Assembly: GCF_009650995.1 (NCBI RefSeq)
Contig: NZ_WHVV01000002.1
Span: 150,208 to 214,207, forward strand
Direction of reading: 5' to 3'
Source: Sporosarcina cascadiensis
GTDB lineage: Bacteria; Bacillota; Bacilli; Bacillales_A; Planococcaceae
DNA: 64,000 nt
A program made the position numbers and the translations under genes. The notes beneath the pieces are model-generated. The model made no database searches, was not told the origin of the DNA, and saw only the letters and a list, made by a program, of their open reading frames with translations. Numbering within the stretch: position 1 is the first letter of the stretch; the number at the start of each line of letters is the position of its first letter. This document shows positions 1 through 9,877 of this stretch, in pieces.

Positions 1-430
1 GCCGTTGCTATGAGACAACTGGCGTGGTCTTTGCCAGCTGGCTCATGGCGTAAGGCAATCCCCCAGCGCCGAAGCGGATTTAAACTGTAAACACACACTT
101 CATTCCAATCTCCTGCAAAGTCGTGCAACGAAACTACGCCAACTAAATTTGCACTTAGTAAAAAAGCAGCATGACATACATTCTCCAACAATAGCGAAGG
201 CGCAACTGCGGGGTCGGCCGTTGCTATGAGACAACTGGCGTGGTCTTTGCCAGCTGGCTCATGGCGTAAGGCAATCCCCCAGCGCCGAAGCGGGTTTAAA
301 CTGAAAACACACACTTCATTCAAACTTCCTGCAAAGTCGTACACCGGAATCTTACTACTAAATCCACAACATACCAAAAGCTACATGTCCTGCATTCCAC
401 ATACCCGCGAAGACGCAACTACGGAGCGGC
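1..430 (-). repeat. Tandem pair of a 216-bp mosaic intergenic repeat (R3 family)
   Basis: Positions 1-216 and 217-430 begin with nearly identical sequence of about 120 bp and end in related sequence (gcgaaggcgcaactgcgggg against gcgaagacgcaactacggag), so they are two tandem copies. Read on the minus strand they contain the module CGCTTCGGCGCTGGGGGATT followed by TGCCTTACG, which recurs at 577-720 (-) and on the plus strand near 17580, 19730 and 32965. No coding sequence is supported here. A third copy at 577-720 is separated from the second by a 21-bp-period array. Confidence 0.8.
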
Positions 431-566
431 TATGAGCGCGAAACCTGGTTCAATGATCATGACGGGATGCGGTATGATCATGCGGCCGAGTTGAATGATC
501 ACGTGGCCGATGTGTATGAGCGACTGAGGCTGGGCTATGAGCGCTTGAGCGGATACTATGATCATT
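431..566 (-). repeat. Seven-unit 21-bp-period array A (TGATCAT/CGCTCAT cores)
   Basis: Core ATGAGCGC or ATGATCAT starts at 432, 453, 474, 495, 516, 537 and 558, every step exactly 21 bp. On the minus strand the order of core types is D S S D D D S (D is TGATCAT, S is CGCTCAT). The 12-13 bases between cores are not repeated. The array interrupts the R3 repeat. Confidence 0.9.
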
Positions 567-576
567 CGCAAAGCTT

Positions 577-720
577 CTTCTGGCAGGCAGCCGCGCTTTT
601 CGCCGGCTGGCTCATGGCGTAAGGCAATCCCCCAGCGCCAAAGCGGGTTTAAACTGCAAACCCCCACACTTCATTCAAAATTCCTGCATAGTCGAGCGAC
701 GGAACGGACATCAACTAAAT
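577..720 (-). repeat. Third copy of the R3 mosaic repeat
   Basis: The stretch from the end of array A to about 720 repeats the GGCTCATGGCGTAAGGCAAT and cccagcgc modules of the two copies at 1-430, with a diverged 5' flank (cttcttctggcaggcagccg). The same arrangement, an array placed between the two halves of R3, is seen at 32925-33260. Confidence 0.75.
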
Positions 721-741
721 CCGAATACACGCTTAGAAACC

Positions 742-1941
742 TCACTCCTGAATCAACTCATAAAGCTCAGTAAACTGCTTCTTGTTTAAGATCTGGGGCA
801 CCGGGTACAGCGGGTTCGCTTCTGCATCCGCCCGCCCGACCATCAGCGGGATATCCTCCGGTTTAATCCTGCTCACCTTCTCGGGAATACCCATCGCACG
901 ATTCAAAGCGCGGATCTCCTCAATGAACTTCTCCGCTTTCATCTGCTTCGTATCGCCAGGCGCGGCAATCCCGATTACATCTGCAAGCTCAGACAGCGGC
1001 TCGTACACATGCTTGCCGTAATACGCCAGTACATGCGGCATAATAATGGCATTCGCGAGGCCGTGCGGCACATTGTAGAATCCGCCGAGGGTGTGCGCGA
1101 TGGCATGCACATTGCCGACAAATGCCCGAGTGAACGCCTTGCCGCCCAAATAAGCGGCCTGCAGCATATTGGTCCGTGCTGCCAGGTTCTCCCCGTTGGA
1201 GTATGCTTCGTATACATTGCCGAAAACCAGCCTGACAACTTCCCGGCTCCACTGCTTCGTCTCTTTCGTATTGCTTCTGCCGATGTACGCTTCCACAGCA
1301 TGCGTCAACGCATCCAACCCCGTTGCTGCCGTAATAGAAGGCGGCAGTTTCATCGTCAGCAGAGGATCCAGAACAGCGTATTGCGGAAGCAATGCCGGAT
1401 CCATAATGGCGTACTTTTCATTCGTATCGGGATTCGTCACGACGGCCGCAAGTGTCGCCTCGCTGCCCGTGCCTGAAGTGGTGGGCACTGCGAATAAAGG
1501 CGGAATTGCCTTGCGCACGCGTAACGAGCCTTTCAGCTGTGCGATGCTTTTTGAGGGTCTCGCAATTCTGGCGCCGACCGCTTTTGCGCAGTCGATAGGC
1601 GAGCCGCCGCCGAACGCGATGAGCGCCTCGCAGCGATTCGCCGCATACAGTGCGCGGGCTTCTTCGATATTCGCGATTGTCGGATTCGGCACGGTGCGGT
1701 CGAAAACTAAGTATTTAATTCCCAATAAATCAAGTCCAGTGAGCAGACCATCCATCAAATGAAGCTTTGCAATGTCCTGGTCCGTGACGATCAGCACACT
1801 GCTGATTCCGAGCTTCTTTATTTTCTCCGGCAGCTGCTCTAGACTTCCCGGTCCCTGCAGCAGTTCAGGTTCACGCCATGGCAGGAAACCGAGTGCGGTC
1901 TTGAAAACTTGTTGATAAGTGCGCGCGTAGATTGGATTCAT
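742..1941 (-). CDS. Iron-containing alcohol dehydrogenase
   Basis: The 399-residue product belongs to the Fe-dependent (type III) alcohol dehydrogenase family, cytosolic NAD(P)-linked oxidoreductases of alcohols and aldehydes. Visible signatures are the nucleotide-binding AFGGGSPIDCAKA segment near residue 110, PTTSGTGSEAT near 155, the metal-ligand helix GLDALTHAVEAY (Asp and His) near 210, and NVHAIAHTLGGFYNVPHG near 275 with the other two metal-binding His residues. Length is normal for the family. The start has AGGAG about 9 bases upstream. It is transcribed divergently from the fatty acid cluster and has no partner gene. The substrate cannot be told from the sequence; butanol-type or lactaldehyde-type activity are both possible. 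Confidence 0.9.
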   Translation of the reverse strand: MNPIYARTYQQVFKTALGFLPWREPELLQGPGSLEQLPEKIKKLGISSVLIVTDQDIAKLHLMDGLLTGLDLLGIKYLVFDRTVPNPTIANIEEARALYAANRCEALIAFGGGSPIDCAKAVGARIARPSKSIAQLKGSLRVRKAIPPLFAVPTTSGTGSEATLAAVVTNPDTNEKYAIMDPALLPQYAVLDPLLTMKLPPSITAATGLDALTHAVEAYIGRSNTKETKQWSREVVRLVFGNVYEAYSNGENLAARTNMLQAAYLGGKAFTRAFVGNVHAIAHTLGGFYNVPHGLANAIIMPHVLAYYGKHVYEPLSELADVIGIAAPGDTKQMKAEKFIEEIRALNRAMGIPEKVSRIKPEDIPLMVGRADAEANPLYPVPQILNKKQFTELYELIQE

Positions 1942-2037
1942 TCTGATCAGCTCCTATTCTGTGTCTAACTATTTCTTCTTATAGTATCAGAATATTTGCT
2001 ATACTGTTATTATATAAATGTGCACAAATAATTTTAA

Positions 2038-2055
2038 AGTATAGAAAAGTATACT
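2038..2055. promoter_or_regulatory. Inverted repeat in the divergent intergenic region
   Basis: The 355-bp gap between the alcohol dehydrogenase and fadF is AT-rich. It holds an inverted repeat AGTATA-N6-TATACT at this position, a possible operator. Nothing else is clear apart from the fadF promoter. Confidence 0.3.
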
Positions 2056-2191
2056 TATTAGTATCAAAAGCTATTGATTATCGCCTGATAACCACGCAGA
2101 ATTACAGGTAATAAATGATTCCAATCTTTCGGCAGGGGTAAATATCCCCTGCTCGCATTTTATATTTGCTTAAATAAATTTTCAAAAATAG

Positions 2192-2221
2192 TTGACTGAA
2201 TGCTCATTCATAATTTACACT
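2192..2221 (+). promoter_or_regulatory. Sigma-A type promoter with embedded palindromic operator for fadF
   Basis: A -35 TTGACT (2192-2197) and a -10 TACACT (2216-2221) are 18 bp apart. The spacer holds a perfect 14-bp palindrome TGAATGCTCATTCA (2197-2210). This resembles the TGAATGA...TCATTCA operator known for the Bacillus fatty-acid regulator FadR (TetR family), and a TetR gene lies downstream at 9878. Binding in the spacer would block RNA polymerase, with release by long-chain acyl-CoA. Site and promoter are seen; the regulator assignment is inferred. Confidence 0.6.
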
Positions 2222-2296
2222 GTACATATGTTAAACTACTCGTAAGCGCTTTATCGTGATTATACTGGCGTGAAAACAGAGGAAGGGGAGAATAAG

Positions 2297-4738
2297 ATGA
2301 ATGTGTTACTCATCGCAAACTGGATATTATTTCTGGCGGTTACCGTTTACGGATTCGGACTGTTTCTATATCTGCTGAAAACGCGCTATCAATTTATCCG
2401 CCTGGGGAGAAAAGAAGAGTTCGATAATAATGTCAAAGAACGTCTTCGAAAGATTTGGGTGTATGTATTTGGACAGAAGAAACTGTTAAAAGATAAAAAG
2501 AGCGGGGCAATCCACGTACTATTTTTCTACGGATTCCTGCTCGTTCAATTTGGGGCAATTGATTTAATATGGAAAGGGTTAAAACCTGGATCACATTTAC
2601 CGTTAGGACCGTTGTATCCAGCGTTTACATTCTTCCAGGAAATTGTTGTATTTCTCATTCTAGTAGCAGTCGTGTGGGCATTCTACCGTCGCTACGTTGA
2701 AAAACTTGTCCGTTTGAAGCGCGGCTGGAAATCAGGATTAGTCCTTATTTTCATCGGTACGCTTATGGTATCGACACTTGTTGCAAACGGCGCAAATATG
2801 ATTTGGCATAAAGAAGGAACGACTTGGACAGAACCGATGGCCTCGCTCATCGCGATGGTATTCAGCGGAGTTCCTCAAGGCGTTGCGGCTGCCATATTCT
2901 TCATTGGCTGGTGGGTGCACTTGCTGACTTTGCTGACTTTCCTGGTCTATGTACCGCAGTCCAAGCACGCGCACTTGATCGCCGGACCTGTCAATACGTA
3001 TTTCCACCGACTTGATCATGCAGGCCGTTTGAAGCCTATCGATTTTGAGGCGCTTGAAGAAGTGGAAGATGAAGAAGATATGCCGCCTCTGGGTGTAGGG
3101 AAGATTACGGATTTCACGCAAGCACAAATGATCGACTTCTACGCATGTGTGGAATGCGGACGCTGTACAAATATGTGTCCGGCAACTGGCACAGGGAAAA
3201 TGTTGTCACCGATGGATTTGATTACAAAATTGCGTGATCATCTGACAAATACAGGTGCCGTCATGACAAAGCAAAAGCCTTGGGTGCCTCAGCTGATGTT
3301 CAACAATACGCAGGGCAATCAGCTGGCATTTGCTGCCGGAGCGGAAGGCGTTTCGATTGATGAGCTGTATAATCCTTCATTGATTGGCGATGTCATCACA
3401 GAAGAAGAAATCTGGGCATGTACGACTTGCCGTAACTGTGAAGATCAGTGTCCGGTAATGAATGAGCACGTGGATAAGATTATTGACCTTCGCCGTTACT
3501 TAGTCATGACAGAAGGTAAAATGGATGCAGATGCTCAGCGCGCGATGACAAATATTGAACGTCAGGGTAATCCATGGGGCTTGAATCGTAAAGAGAAAGA
3601 AAACTGGAGAGATGCACGTCCAGACTTGCACATCCCGACAGTCAAAGAAGCGAAGAAAGCAAAAGAAGACTTCGAATACTTGCTGTGGGTCGGTTCGATG
3701 GGTGCATTCGACAACCGTTCGCAGAAGATCGCCCTTTCATTTGCACATCTATTGAATGAAGCCGGCGTAAGCTTCGCGATTCTCGGTAATAAAGAGAAGA
3801 ACTCCGGAGATACACCGCGACGTCTAGGCAATGAATTCTTATTCCAGGAACTGGCTACTGCGAATATTGCAGAGTTTGAAAAAGCGGACGTTTCGAAAAT
3901 TGTCACGATCGATCCGCACGCATATAATATTTTCAAGAATGAATATCCGGACTTTGGCTTTAAAGCGATTGTGAAACACCATACAGAATTGCTGTATGAC
4001 TTGGTAATGGCAGGCAAGCTGGTACCTAAGCACGCAATCAATGAAACTATTACCTTCCATGATTCCTGTTACTTGGGCCGCTATAACGATGTCTACGATC
4101 AGCCGCGTGAAATCCTGAAAGCAATACCAGGCGTAGAGCTAGTCGAAATGAAACGTAACCGCCAGGACGGCATGTGCTGTGGAGCGGGCGGCGGTATGAT
4201 GTGGATGGAGGAAGATACTGGCCAGCGCGTCAACGTAGCACGTACAGAACAGGCAATGGAAGTCAGCCCCGGAATTATTTCATCCGGCTGTCCGTACTGC
4301 TTAACGATGCTGTCTGACGGAACAAAGGCGATTGAAGTCGAAGAGCAGGTCGGCACATACGATATCGCGGAATTGCTCGAGCGTTCGATCTTCGGCGAGG
4401 AACAGCTTGCTCCGCAGCCTGAAGAAGAAATTGTTGAAGAAGCTGCAGAAATTGCAGTGGAAAAAGCTCCTGTTGAGGCTGTCATAGAAGAAGCAGTTGT
4501 AGAAGAGACTCCGGTTGAAGTGTCGGTTGTGGAAGAATCTGCAGAAGTAGTAGTTGAAGAACCGCTGGTCGAATCCTTGGAAGTGAAAATCGAGGAACCG
4601 GCAGATGAGCCGACTGAAACCTCGGCTGAGGGATCTGCCGAAACTCCGACGAAAGAACCGGTTGCCGAATCTGAATTGGCTGCAACCGAGGAAAACGCGG
4701 ATGAAACACCGAATAACACGGATGGAAAGCAGAATTAA
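2297..4738 (+). CDS. fadF: Membrane FeS oxidoreductase of fatty-acid oxidation (FadF/YwjF type)
   Basis: The product has 813 residues. An N-terminal membrane domain with about five hydrophobic helices (residues 1-220, nitrate-reductase gamma-like) is followed by two 4Fe-4S motifs, CVECGRCTNMCP near 283 and CTTCRNCEDQCP near 374. A cysteine-rich CCG domain follows (HDSCYLGRYND near 590, MCCGAGGGMMW near 625, SGCPYC near 662). The family is thought to pass electrons from acyl-CoA dehydrogenases or electron-transfer flavoprotein to the quinone pool. The last 115 residues or so are a Glu/Val/Ala/Pro-rich low-complexity tail with no Cys, unusual for the family. GGGGAG precedes the ATG. It is first in a cluster with beta-oxidation enzymes. 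Confidence 0.88.
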   Translation: MNVLLIANWILFLAVTVYGFGLFLYLLKTRYQFIRLGRKEEFDNNVKERLRKIWVYVFGQKKLLKDKKSGAIHVLFFYGFLLVQFGAIDLIWKGLKPGSHLPLGPLYPAFTFFQEIVVFLILVAVVWAFYRRYVEKLVRLKRGWKSGLVLIFIGTLMVSTLVANGANMIWHKEGTTWTEPMASLIAMVFSGVPQGVAAAIFFIGWWVHLLTLLTFLVYVPQSKHAHLIAGPVNTYFHRLDHAGRLKPIDFEALEEVEDEEDMPPLGVGKITDFTQAQMIDFYACVECGRCTNMCPATGTGKMLSPMDLITKLRDHLTNTGAVMTKQKPWVPQLMFNNTQGNQLAFAAGAEGVSIDELYNPSLIGDVITEEEIWACTTCRNCEDQCPVMNEHVDKIIDLRRYLVMTEGKMDADAQRAMTNIERQGNPWGLNRKEKENWRDARPDLHIPTVKEAKKAKEDFEYLLWVGSMGAFDNRSQKIALSFAHLLNEAGVSFAILGNKEKNSGDTPRRLGNEFLFQELATANIAEFEKADVSKIVTIDPHAYNIFKNEYPDFGFKAIVKHHTELLYDLVMAGKLVPKHAINETITFHDSCYLGRYNDVYDQPREILKAIPGVELVEMKRNRQDGMCCGAGGGMMWMEEDTGQRVNVARTEQAMEVSPGIISSGCPYCLTMLSDGTKAIEVEEQVGTYDIAELLERSIFGEEQLAPQPEEEIVEEAAEIAVEKAPVEAVIEEAVVEETPVEVSVVEESAEVVVEEPLVESLEVKIEEPADEPTETSAEGSAETPTKEPVAESELAATEENADETPNNTDGKQN

Positions 4739-4890
4739 ATTATTGCGAATTGTATGGTGGTAACGTACAATTAGAGTATCTAAAACGCTAACAATATGTT
4801 AAGTGGATAAATTAGAGGGTCTTTGTGCCCTCTAGTTTATTACTCATCAGTCGAGCGAGCGTTCAGTCAGTAAAAATAGGAGGGAATGGA

Positions 4891-6084
4891 ATGACAAGAA
4901 CAGTTATTTTACAAGGGGCAAGAACACCATTTGGTAAATTAGGGGGCGCATTATCCTCGCAGAAAGCCAGTGACCTGGGGGGCACGGCGATCAAGGCGGC
5001 ACTCGAGCGTTCAGGCGTTCAAGGAGAGCAAGTAGATGAAGTAATCATGGGTACCGTTTTACAGGCGGGACAGGGGCAAATCCCATCAAGACAGGCAGCA
5101 ACAAAAGGCGGCATCCCTTATAGTGTGAAAACAGAAACCGTCAATAAAGTATGCGCTTCCGGCATGCGCAGTATCACACTTGGCGATCAGCTGATCCGAT
5201 TAGGTGAAGAGAACATCATCGTAGCAGGTGGTATGGAATCAATGTCCAATGCACCTTATTATTTACCGGGCGCACGCTCAGGATTAAAGATGGGCGACAC
5301 GACACTTATCGACGGCATGATTTACGACGGCCTGACCTGTGCGTTTTCACCAAATCATGTTCACATGGGCACATATGGCAACAGCACAGCCAATGAGTTT
5401 TCATTGAGCCGTGAAACGCAGGATGAATGGGCATTACGAAGCCATGACCGTGCTCTTGCAGCAATGGATAGCGGTTTATTCGCGGAAGAAATCGTTTCTG
5501 TCAGCATTCCGCAGCGTAAAGGCGAGGCACTGGTCGTTTCTGAAGACGAAGCACCAAGACGCGGCAGTTCTTTGGAATCGCTTTCAAAATTACGTCCGGC
5601 TTTTGATAAAGACGGCACGATCACTGCCGGCAACGCGCCGGGTGTCAATGACGGAGCTTGCGCGGTTGTACTGATGAACGAAGGCGAAGCGAAGAAGCAG
5701 GGCAAAGAACCGCTTGCTGTCATCCTGGGTCACGCAGAAGTTGCGATTGAACCGGAAAGATTTCCGGAGACACCGGGACACGTCATCAAAGCATTACTTG
5801 AGAAGACAGGTAAATCACTGGATGAAATCGATTTATTTGAAATCAATGAAGCATTCGCAGTCGTGGCACTCGCCAGCTCGCAAATCGCCGGTCTTGACGA
5901 AGAAAAAGTGAACGTCAACGGCGGGGCAGTCGCACTCGGACATCCGATTGGCGCAAGCGGGGCGCGTGTAGTCCTGACACTTGCCAATGAACTGAAACGG
6001 CGCGGCGGCGGAATCGGCATCGCGGCCATTTGTTCAGGCGGCGGGCAGGGTGACGCCATTATGATTGAAGTACCTAAAAACTAA
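4891..6084 (+). CDS. Acetyl-CoA acetyltransferase (thiolase)
   Basis: This 397-residue thiolase carries the acylated cysteine in [10 protein letters not shown] near residue 88, the catalytic His in [16 protein letters not shown] near 350, and the second Cys in [10 protein letters not shown] near 380. It interconverts two acetyl-CoA with acetoacetyl-CoA, or cleaves 3-ketoacyl-CoA. The start is the ATG after AGGAGGGAATGGA; an upstream in-frame ATG at 4825 lacks a ribosome binding site. The 152-bp gap before it holds a C/G-rich motif, gcgagcgttcagtcag, that could be an acyl-CoA regulator site. The next gene starts 20 bp downstream, so they probably form an operon. Confidence 0.93.
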   Translation: MTRTVILQGARTPFGKLGGALSSQKASDLGGTAIKAALERSGVQGEQVDEVIMGTVLQAGQGQIPSRQAATKGGIPYSVKTETVNKVCASGMRSITLGDQLIRLGEENIIVAGGMESMSNAPYYLPGARSGLKMGDTTLIDGMIYDGLTCAFSPNHVHMGTYGNSTANEFSLSRETQDEWALRSHDRALAAMDSGLFAEEIVSVSIPQRKGEALVVSEDEAPRRGSSLESLSKLRPAFDKDGTITAGNAPGVNDGACAVVLMNEGEAKKQGKEPLAVILGHAEVAIEPERFPETPGHVIKALLEKTGKSLDEIDLFEINEAFAVVALASSQIAGLDEEKVNVNGGAVALGHPIGASGARVVLTLANELKRRGGGIGIAAICSGGGQGDAIMIEVPKN

Positions 6085-6104
6085 TGAACGGGGAGGCAGA
6101 CCAG

Positions 6105-6953
6105 ATGGCAATTGAGCATGTATTTATCATAGGCGCAGGACAGATGGGCGGCGGGATCGCTCAAGTCTGCGCTCAGGCAGGCTACCAAGTAACGCTCCAC
6201 GAAATAAAAGAAGAAGCATATAACCGCGGCTTTGCTGTCATTACGAAAAACCTGTCACGCAATGTGGAGAAGGGGCGGATGACGGAAGAAGAAAAGCAGG
6301 AAGTTCTCGGCCGGTTTACACAGTCACTCGATCTGCAAAATGCCAAACACGCGGATCTCGTCATTGAAGCGGCTGTTGAAAATATGGAAGTGAAAACATC
6401 TATTTTCGCACAGCTCGATGAAATCACACCGGAGCATACAATTTTGGCGACGAATACGTCATCACTGCCGATCACAGAAATCGGCGCCGCGACAAAACGG
6501 CCTGAAAAAGTCATCGGCATGCATTTCATGAATCCCGTTCCTGTCATGCAGCTGGTGGAAATCATCCGCGGACTTGCGACAGACGACACAGTCTATGAAG
6601 CAGTCGAAGAAATGACACGCAGGCTCGGCAAAACACCGGTCGAAGTGAATGACTATCCGGGATTTGTCGCGAACCGTGTTTTAATGCCGATGATCAATGA
6701 AGCGATTTTTACGCTGTATGAAGGCGTGGCAACAAAAGAAGCGATCGACGATGTGATGAAGATGGGGATGAATCACCCGATGGGGCCGCTGCAATTGGCT
6801 GATTTCATTGGGCTCGATACATGCCTTTATATTATGGAGACACTATATGAAGGATTCGGGGATTCAAAATACCGTCCTTGTCCGCTGCTGCGCAAGTATG
6901 TCAAAGCAGGATGGCTCGGCAAAAAGACGGACAGAGGTTTCTATACGTACTGA
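6105..6953 (+). CDS. hbd: 3-hydroxybutyryl-CoA dehydrogenase
   Basis: The 282-residue product starts with the NAD-binding Rossmann motif [13 protein letters not shown] and shows [10 protein letters not shown] near 120, then [17 protein letters not shown] with the catalytic His near 143, and [15 protein letters not shown] near 190, all typical of short-chain 3-hydroxyacyl-CoA dehydrogenases. It oxidises (S)-3-hydroxybutyryl-CoA to acetoacetyl-CoA, the substrate of the thiolase just upstream. GGGGAGGCAGACCAG precedes the chosen ATG. The gene sits tightly between thiolase and acyl-CoA dehydrogenase, arguing for one short-chain acyl-CoA pathway. Confidence 0.93.
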   Translation: MAIEHVFIIGAGQMGGGIAQVCAQAGYQVTLHEIKEEAYNRGFAVITKNLSRNVEKGRMTEEEKQEVLGRFTQSLDLQNAKHADLVIEAAVENMEVKTSIFAQLDEITPEHTILATNTSSLPITEIGAATKRPEKVIGMHFMNPVPVMQLVEIIRGLATDDTVYEAVEEMTRRLGKTPVEVNDYPGFVANRVLMPMINEAIFTLYEGVATKEAIDDVMKMGMNHPMGPLQLADFIGLDTCLYIMETLYEGFGDSKYRPCPLLRKYVKAGWLGKKTDRGFYTY

Positions 6954-6988
6954 ATAATTGAATAAGCCGAAAGCGTGAGGTGAAGAAG

Positions 6989-8125
6989 ATGGATTACAAC
7001 TTATCAGAAGAACAACAAATGATGCGCCAGATGGTCCGTGATTTCGCGAACAAGGAAATTGAACCGTGGATACCGCGGATGGAAGCAGGAGAGTTTCCGC
7101 GTGAACTGCTTGGAAGAATGGGGGAACTCGGTCTGATGGGTATCACGGCTCCTGAACAATATGGGGGCTCCGAAATGGATTTCCTGTCATATATTATCGC
7201 CATTCACGAATTATCTAAAGTAAGCGCGGTCATGGGCGTTGTGCTGTCAGTCCATACTTCAGTGGGAATGAATCCCATCCTTTACTTCGGCAGTGAAGAA
7301 CAGAAAAACCGCTACTTGCCAAAAATGGCTTCCGGGGAATTTTTAGGAGCTTTCTGTCTGACGGAAGCTTCATCAGGTTCGGACGCAGGCTCATTGAAAA
7401 CCCGGGCTAAGCGGGTAGATGATCATTATGTGATTAACGGCTCTAAAATATTTATCACAAACGGCGGAGAAGCCGATGTCTATATCGTGTTCGCGAATAC
7501 GGCACCTGAAAAAGGCACATACGGCATCACCGCTTTCATCGTCGACCGGGATACCCCGGGTCTTTCAATCGGCAAGGATGAAAGAAAAATGGGTTTGCAC
7601 GGTTCACGGACTGTAGCGCTCAGCTTCGACAACATGAAAGTGCCCGTCGAAAACCGCTTAGGCGAAGAAGGCGGCGGCTTCAAAATTGCCATGGCAAATC
7701 TCGATGTCGGCAGGATCGGCATCGCAGCCCAGGCGCTCGGAATTGCCGAAGCCTCACTCGAAGCGGCAACTGCCTATGCACAACAGCGCGAACAATTCGG
7801 CAAACCAATTGCTGCCAATCAAGGCGTGGGATTCAAACTGGCAGACATGGCAACCGCCACAGAAGCCGCACGACTGCTCGTCTATAGAGCAGCCTGGCTG
7901 AGAGCGCAAGACAAACCATGCGGCAAAGAAGCCTCCATGGCCAAACTATTCGCCTCCCAGGCAGCTGTCGACAACTCCATCGAAGCAGTCCAGATTTTCG
8001 GAGGCTATGGTTACACCGAAGACTACCCCGTAGAACGCTACTTCCGGGATGCCAAAGTATGCCAAATCTACGAAGGCACCAGTGAAATCCAGCGCGTCGT
8101 CATCGCTAAGCACCTCACCAGCTGA
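6989..8125 (+). CDS. Acyl-CoA dehydrogenase 1 (short-chain type)
   Basis: This 378-residue flavoenzyme introduces the trans-2 double bond into acyl-CoA. It has [17 protein letters not shown] near residue 125 (FAD contact), [17 protein letters not shown] near 155, [23 protein letters not shown] near 335 and the catalytic-Glu segment [10 protein letters not shown] near 362. GAGGTGAAGAAG precedes ATG 6989. It lies 35 bp after hbd. It is clearly paralogous to the gene at 8721 but diverged. No etfAB genes are present, so electron-transfer flavoprotein must be encoded elsewhere. Seven 21-bp units begin 15 bp after its stop codon. Confidence 0.92.
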   Translation: MDYNLSEEQQMMRQMVRDFANKEIEPWIPRMEAGEFPRELLGRMGELGLMGITAPEQYGGSEMDFLSYIIAIHELSKVSAVMGVVLSVHTSVGMNPILYFGSEEQKNRYLPKMASGEFLGAFCLTEASSGSDAGSLKTRAKRVDDHYVINGSKIFITNGGEADVYIVFANTAPEKGTYGITAFIVDRDTPGLSIGKDERKMGLHGSRTVALSFDNMKVPVENRLGEEGGGFKIAMANLDVGRIGIAAQALGIAEASLEAATAYAQQREQFGKPIAANQGVGFKLADMATATEAARLLVYRAAWLRAQDKPCGKEASMAKLFASQAAVDNSIEAVQIFGGYGYTEDYPVERYFRDAKVCQIYEGTSEIQRVVIAKHLTS

Positions 8126-8139
8126 CTTTGGATCGGCCG

Positions 8140-8275
8140 ATTGGTTCGCTGGCAGCGTAGATTGGTTCACTGAAACACTGTTTTGGCGCGCGGTCGGCAC
8201 TTATTGGTGCGGCACCACAACCGTTTGGCTCGGTTAAGAGCGAGATTGGTTCGCCCGGCCGGCCGATTGGTTCGT
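8140..8275 (+). repeat. Seven-unit 21-bp-period array C (TTGGTTCG cores)
   Basis: Cores of the form ATTGGTTCG, TTTGGCGCG, ATTGGTGCG or TTTGGCTCG have TTGG at 8141, 8162, 8183, 8204, 8225, 8246 and 8267, all exactly 21 bp apart. A related TTTGGATCGG at 8127 is out of phase. The array starts directly after the acyl-CoA dehydrogenase stop codon, in a 595-bp gap without genes. Confidence 0.88.
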
Positions 8276-8389
8276 AACCACAAGAGATACGCACGTTCTG
8301 GGGTGAACAGCGTACTTTTGCTCACTAACTGATTACAACATAACTTTCAACAGCAATGTATCACACATACTTGTAGGGAATTGATGCGG

Positions 8390-8635
8390 AAGACGGGCGA
8401 CTCCGGGAGGATCAGCCCGATAGGATGAGACAACTAAAGGGAGCGAAGCGAGAGAAGAATGGCAGAAGGAACCCTGTATTGCCTTAATTTCTGCAAAGAG
8501 CGCAGAAATACGGCAAAGCGAACCCTTCGCTGTTCGCTTGGCTCACCGAGGGCCCTCCGGAAAGCGTCCCGTCTGCAGCGAGAGCCGTAACGTAGAACGG
8601 CTTTTGCGAGTAAAAGCGAAGCGTTAGGAGCACAT
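8390..8635 (+). repeat. R1 stem-loop repeat with nested R2 and R5 modules
   Basis: R1 starts at gaagacgggcgactccgggagg and closes with ccctccggaaagcgtcccgtc near 8573; the ends pair (GACGGG with CCCGTC). In place of the usual loop it holds the R2 module (8478-8540), a hairpin pairing ATTTCTGC with GCAGAAAT and GCGAA with TTCGC. The R5 module AGCCGTAACGTAGAACGGCT and TTTTGCGAGTAAAAGCG follow at 8583-8633. Identical R2 and R5 modules recur around 17875-18075. Confidence 0.8.
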
Positions 8636-8720
8636 CTTTGCTCTAATTCCCAAACTGCAAGCCTATATCGGCAATACTAGATAAAAAAATTTAAACAACC
8701 ACAAAGGACGGGAGAAAACT

Positions 8721-9860
8721 ATGGACTTTAAACTATCAGAAGAGCATGAAATGATCAGAAAAATGGTACGGGACTTTGCAGAAAAGGAAGTCGCACCATC
8801 AGCAGCGCAGCGCGACGAAGATGAAACATTCGACATGAACATCTTCAACAAAATGGCGGAACTCGGCCTCACAGGCATTCCGTGGCCTGAAGAATACGGC
8901 GGCATCGGCAGCGATTACCTGGCCTACGTCATCGCAGTAGAAGAACTCTCCAGAGTCTGTGCATCTACAGGCGTCGTACTTTCCGCGCACACATCACTCG
9001 CGGGATGGCCTTTATTCAAATACGGCAACGAAGAACAAAAACAAAAATACCTGCGCCCACTTGCAGAAGGCAAGAAAGTTGGCGCATACTGTTTAACAGA
9101 AGCAAGTTCAGGATCTGACGCAGGCGGAATGAAAACTTCAGCGAAAAAAGACGGCGACGACTATGTGCTGAACGGCTCGAAAATTTTCATTACCAACGGC
9201 GGAATTGCTGATACATACATCGTATTTGCGGTAACCGATCCTGAATCAAAACACAAAGGAACGAGCGCATTCATCGTAGAAAGCACATTTGACGGTTTCT
9301 CTGTAGGGAAGAAAGAGAAGAAAATGGGGATCCGTTCTTCACCTACCACAGAAGTCGTTTTGGATAACTGCCGTGTTCCGAAAGAAAATTTGCTCGGCGA
9401 AGAGGGCGAGGGCTTCATCATCGCGATGAAGACACTGGACGGCGGACGCAATGGAATCGCAGCGCAGGCAGTCGGCATCGCACAGGGCGCTTTGGACGCA
9501 GCTGTTAATTACTCGAAAGAACGCGTGCAATTCGGCAAGCCGATCGTTGCCAATCAAGGCATCAGCTTCAAACTGGCGGATATGGCGACGTCAATCGAAG
9601 CATCCCGCCTGCTGACCTATCAGGCAGCCTGGCTCGAATCAAACGACCTGCCGTACGGTAAAGCGTCTGCCATGGCGAAACTGATGGCCGGCGATACCGC
9701 AATGAAAGTAACTACAGAAGCGGTTCAGGTATTCGGCGGCTACGGTTATACAAAAGATTATCCGGTGGAACGCTATATGCGTGACGCAAAAATTACGCAA
9801 ATTTACGAAGGAACACAAGAAGTACAGCGCCTCGTTATCTCTCGTATGCTCACAAAATAA
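8721..9860 (+). CDS. acdA: Acyl-CoA dehydrogenase 2 (AcdA-like)
   Basis: The 379-residue product is a second acyl-CoA dehydrogenase with the same landmarks: [17 protein letters not shown] near 125, [17 protein letters not shown] near 155, [20 protein letters not shown] near 335 and [10 protein letters not shown] near 362, where Glu is the base. Its position upstream of rpoE matches acdA of Bacillus subtilis, which supports the symbol. The TetR regulator starts 17 bp downstream and is probably co-transcribed. Chain-length preference cannot be read from the sequence. GGACGGGAG precedes the ATG. Confidence 0.9.
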   Translation: MDFKLSEEHEMIRKMVRDFAEKEVAPSAAQRDEDETFDMNIFNKMAELGLTGIPWPEEYGGIGSDYLAYVIAVEELSRVCASTGVVLSAHTSLAGWPLFKYGNEEQKQKYLRPLAEGKKVGAYCLTEASSGSDAGGMKTSAKKDGDDYVLNGSKIFITNGGIADTYIVFAVTDPESKHKGTSAFIVESTFDGFSVGKKEKKMGIRSSPTTEVVLDNCRVPKENLLGEEGEGFIIAMKTLDGGRNGIAAQAVGIAQGALDAAVNYSKERVQFGKPIVANQGISFKLADMATSIEASRLLTYQAAWLESNDLPYGKASAMAKLMAGDTAMKVTTEAVQVFGGYGYTKDYPVERYMRDAKITQIYEGTQEVQRLVISRMLTK

Positions 9861-9877
9861 CAGAGGGAGGGAACTCT

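Noticed and set aside
431..566. CRISPR array
   Set aside because: The repeated unit is only 7-9 bp, the spacing bases are 12-14, the copies always number seven and no cas gene is present.
1009..1762. Plus-strand frames of 155 and 197 codons within the alcohol dehydrogenase gene
   Set aside because: They are antisense shadows of a gene with clear family motifs.
4099..4719. Minus-strand Ser/Thr-rich frame of 206 codons
   Set aside because: It is the antisense of the low-complexity end of fadF, with no start signal.
4850..4880. Acyl-CoA regulator operator upstream of thiolase
   Set aside because: The right half (GCGTTCAGTCAG) looks like a TetR half-site, but the left half does not match well enough to call.
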